A DNA stretch of 16,636 nt. Origin: CAJQQY01 sp964352225. Lineage in GTDB: Bacteria > Bacteroidota > Bacteroidia > Chitinophagales > Saprospiraceae. A program made the position numbers and the translations under genes. This document shows, piece by piece, positions 15,475-16,636 of this stretch (position 1 is its first letter; each line of letters starts with the position of its first letter). The notes beneath the pieces were generated by a model. The model saw only the letters and a program-made list of their open reading frames with translations. It searched no databases and had not been told where the DNA came from. The stretch is taken from contig CAYGRM010000125.1 in NCBI GenBank assembly GCA_964352225.1, forward strand, positions 1 through 16,636. Reading direction: 5' to 3'.

Positions 15475-16515
15475 ATGCTTCGAAATTTATTACTACTTAC
15501 TCTTATTTTTTCTATTATTTCCTGCTCTCCCAAGATTCCTAAAACCGCCTATGAGGAAACGAAAATCCCAACTGCTCCCGACTATGCGAAAAAAGAAAAC
15601 TGGGCAGCGCTACCTACTGAAAAAGATCAAGCTGATCGCACTCCAGATCCTACTTTATTGGATTTACAAGCAACGGCAGAAGCCGATGTATTTTGGCTAC
15701 ATCCTACCACTTACACTAAAAAAAGAGGAAATACACTATGGAATGCTCCCACCAACGACCCAAAACTGAATAAAACAACTGACAATGGTTCCATCTTGAA
15801 CCAAGCTAGTATTTTCAATGGAGCTGGAAAAGTGTATGCTCCAAGGTATCGACAAGCACATATCCAAGCTTATTATACTGAGAATAAAACTGCTGCAAAA
15901 AAAGCTTTTGCCCTTGCCTATTCTGATGTAAAATCTGCTTTTGAATTTTATTTAAAAGAGTATAACCCCGTCAATCCTTCGACTGGAGAACGACGACCAA
16001 TCGTGATCGCTTCACATAGTCAAGGGACGAATCATGCGACCCAATTGTTGAAAGATTATTTTGATGGAAAAGAACTTCAAAAGTATTTGGTAGCGGCATA
16101 CCTTGTGGGAATGCCTATTCAAAAAGATACTTTTCAAAATATTAAAGTTTGCGAAACGCCTGAGGAAACCAATTGCTTTTGTAGTTGGAGGACATGGAAA
16201 TATGGTCATACTCCAAAAGTCTACTCCCCTAATAATAACATTGCAGTAACTAATCCTTTGACTTGGACAACGGATCCTAAACTTGCTTCAGAAGAATTAA
16301 ACAAAGGAACAGTCCTTCAAAAATTCGAGAAAAATTTTACGGAAAATTTAGTTGATGCCAAAGTTCAAGATGGAGTACTCTGGGCCCATAAACCAAAATT
16401 TAGAGGAAGTATTTTTGTTACCTTTAAGAATTATCATATTGTTGATTTAAATTTTTATTACGTAAACGTGAGAGAAAATGCAATGGCGAGAGTAAAGGCA
16501 TTTTTAGATCAATAA
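15475..16515 (+). CDS. DUF3089-type alpha/beta hydrolase lipoprotein
   Basis: This 346-residue lipoprotein has a hydrophobic signal (residues 4-15) ending in the lipobox IISC with Cys17. The domain (about 60-346) fits the DUF3089 family: ADVFWLHPTTY (70-80), a YAPRYRQ motif (121-127), AYSDVKSAFEFYL (148-160), the nucleophile elbow ASHSQGT with Ser182, and a late NYHIVDLNFYY segment whose histidine is a candidate for the triad. C-terminal RENAMARV is also typical. A role as a periplasmic or outer-membrane esterase or lipase is inferred from the fold; no substrate is known. Three cysteines near 226-236 (KVCETPEETNCFC) may form a disulfide. It is divergent from the restriction-modification operon and is not obviously linked to it in function. 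Confidence 0.85.
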   Translation: MLRNLLLLTLIFSIISCSPKIPKTAYEETKIPTAPDYAKKENWAALPTEKDQADRTPDPTLLDLQATAEADVFWLHPTTYTKKRGNTLWNAPTNDPKLNKTTDNGSILNQASIFNGAGKVYAPRYRQAHIQAYYTENKTAAKKAFALAYSDVKSAFEFYLKEYNPVNPSTGERRPIVIASHSQGTNHATQLLKDYFDGKELQKYLVAAYLVGMPIQKDTFQNIKVCETPEETNCFCSWRTWKYGHTPKVYSPNNNIAVTNPLTWTTDPKLASEELNKGTVLQKFEKNFTENLVDAKVQDGVLWAHKPKFRGSIFVTFKNYHIVDLNFYYVNVRENAMARVKAFLDQ

Positions 16516-16516
16516 T

Positions 16517-16594
16517 TTTACTGAGCGGGCAGAAGAAATTGACCAATTAAAAAAAGTGGTTCTAGATGAATACATTTGGTTAATTCCATTTTAA
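16517..16594 (+). pseudogene. Possible C-terminal gene fragment
   Basis: Directly after the hydrolase stop codon one frame reads FTERAEEIDQLKK, then VVLDEYIWLIPF, and stops at 16592-16594. The frame has no start codon and closes just upstream at TAG 16505-16507. The composition looks like the end of a helical protein, so it may be a relic. The stretch is too short to be sure that it is more than chance. Confidence 0.2.
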
Positions 16595-16636
16595 GGTATT
16601 CAAATTTCAATTGGATGCTAACGTTTACGAAACTTT

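Noticed and set aside
13484..16515. Larger defence island joining the restriction pair, the DUF3089 lipoprotein and the cyclase
   Set aside because: The lipoprotein is divergent and exported, the cyclase is a metabolic enzyme type, and no other defence gene or mobile element is present.

Overview
The window looks like an AT-rich chromosome segment from a member of the Bacteroidota, most likely a gliding or marine lineage such as the Saprospiria or Chitinophagia. The main evidence is a giant secreted protease with SprB-type repeats and a C-terminal type IX secretion (T9SS) sorting domain. Supporting evidence is a lack of obvious Shine-Dalgarno sites and several promoter candidates of the Bacteroidota form (TTTG, about 20 bases, TAnnTTTG). 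No phage, transposase, CRISPR array, tRNA or rRNA gene was seen.

Layout. 1-224: a symmetric hexamer-based inverted repeat at the left edge, then the intrinsic terminator of the protease gene. 225-6866 (-): an M43-type metalloprotease followed by 23 SprB-like repeats and a T9SS tail. 6867-7764: a long spacer with the protease promoter candidate, a perfect 15-bp inverted repeat and the remains of a small secreted-protein gene broken by an in-frame stop. 7765-8160 (+): a lipoprotein thioredoxin. 8157-10532 (-): the ferrous iron uptake pair feoA-feoB; feoB and the thioredoxin gene converge and share the four bases TTAA as overlapping stop codons. 10533-10819: a divergent control region with a feo promoter and a perfect 18-bp palindrome. 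10820-12376 (+): a 518-residue cytoplasmic protein of unknown family. 12376-12508: a long imperfect inverted repeat between convergent genes. 12491-13261 (-): a metal-dependent cyclase/formamidase-family hydrolase. 13313-13483: a cluster of small palindromes. 13484-15300 (-): a likely type II restriction-modification pair, a C5-cytosine methyltransferase followed by a compact PD-(D/E)XK nuclease. 15475-16515 (+): a DUF3089-type alpha/beta hydrolase lipoprotein. 16516-16636: a short tail with a possible C-terminal gene remnant.

How the genes relate. feoA-feoB is one iron(II) import operon. The methyltransferase and nuclease form a two-gene restriction-modification operon without a visible controller gene. 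The other genes look like independent units, and nothing suggests one pathway joining the whole window.

Most worth a second look: the staggered cysteine pattern of the protease repeats, which suggests disulfides between neighbouring repeats; a three-repeat internal duplication in the same protein; two genes whose 3' ends are mirrored by inverted copies just downstream; the palindrome in the feo control region; the small nuclease; and the unrecognised 518-residue protein. No complete new multi-gene system could be demonstrated from sequence alone.
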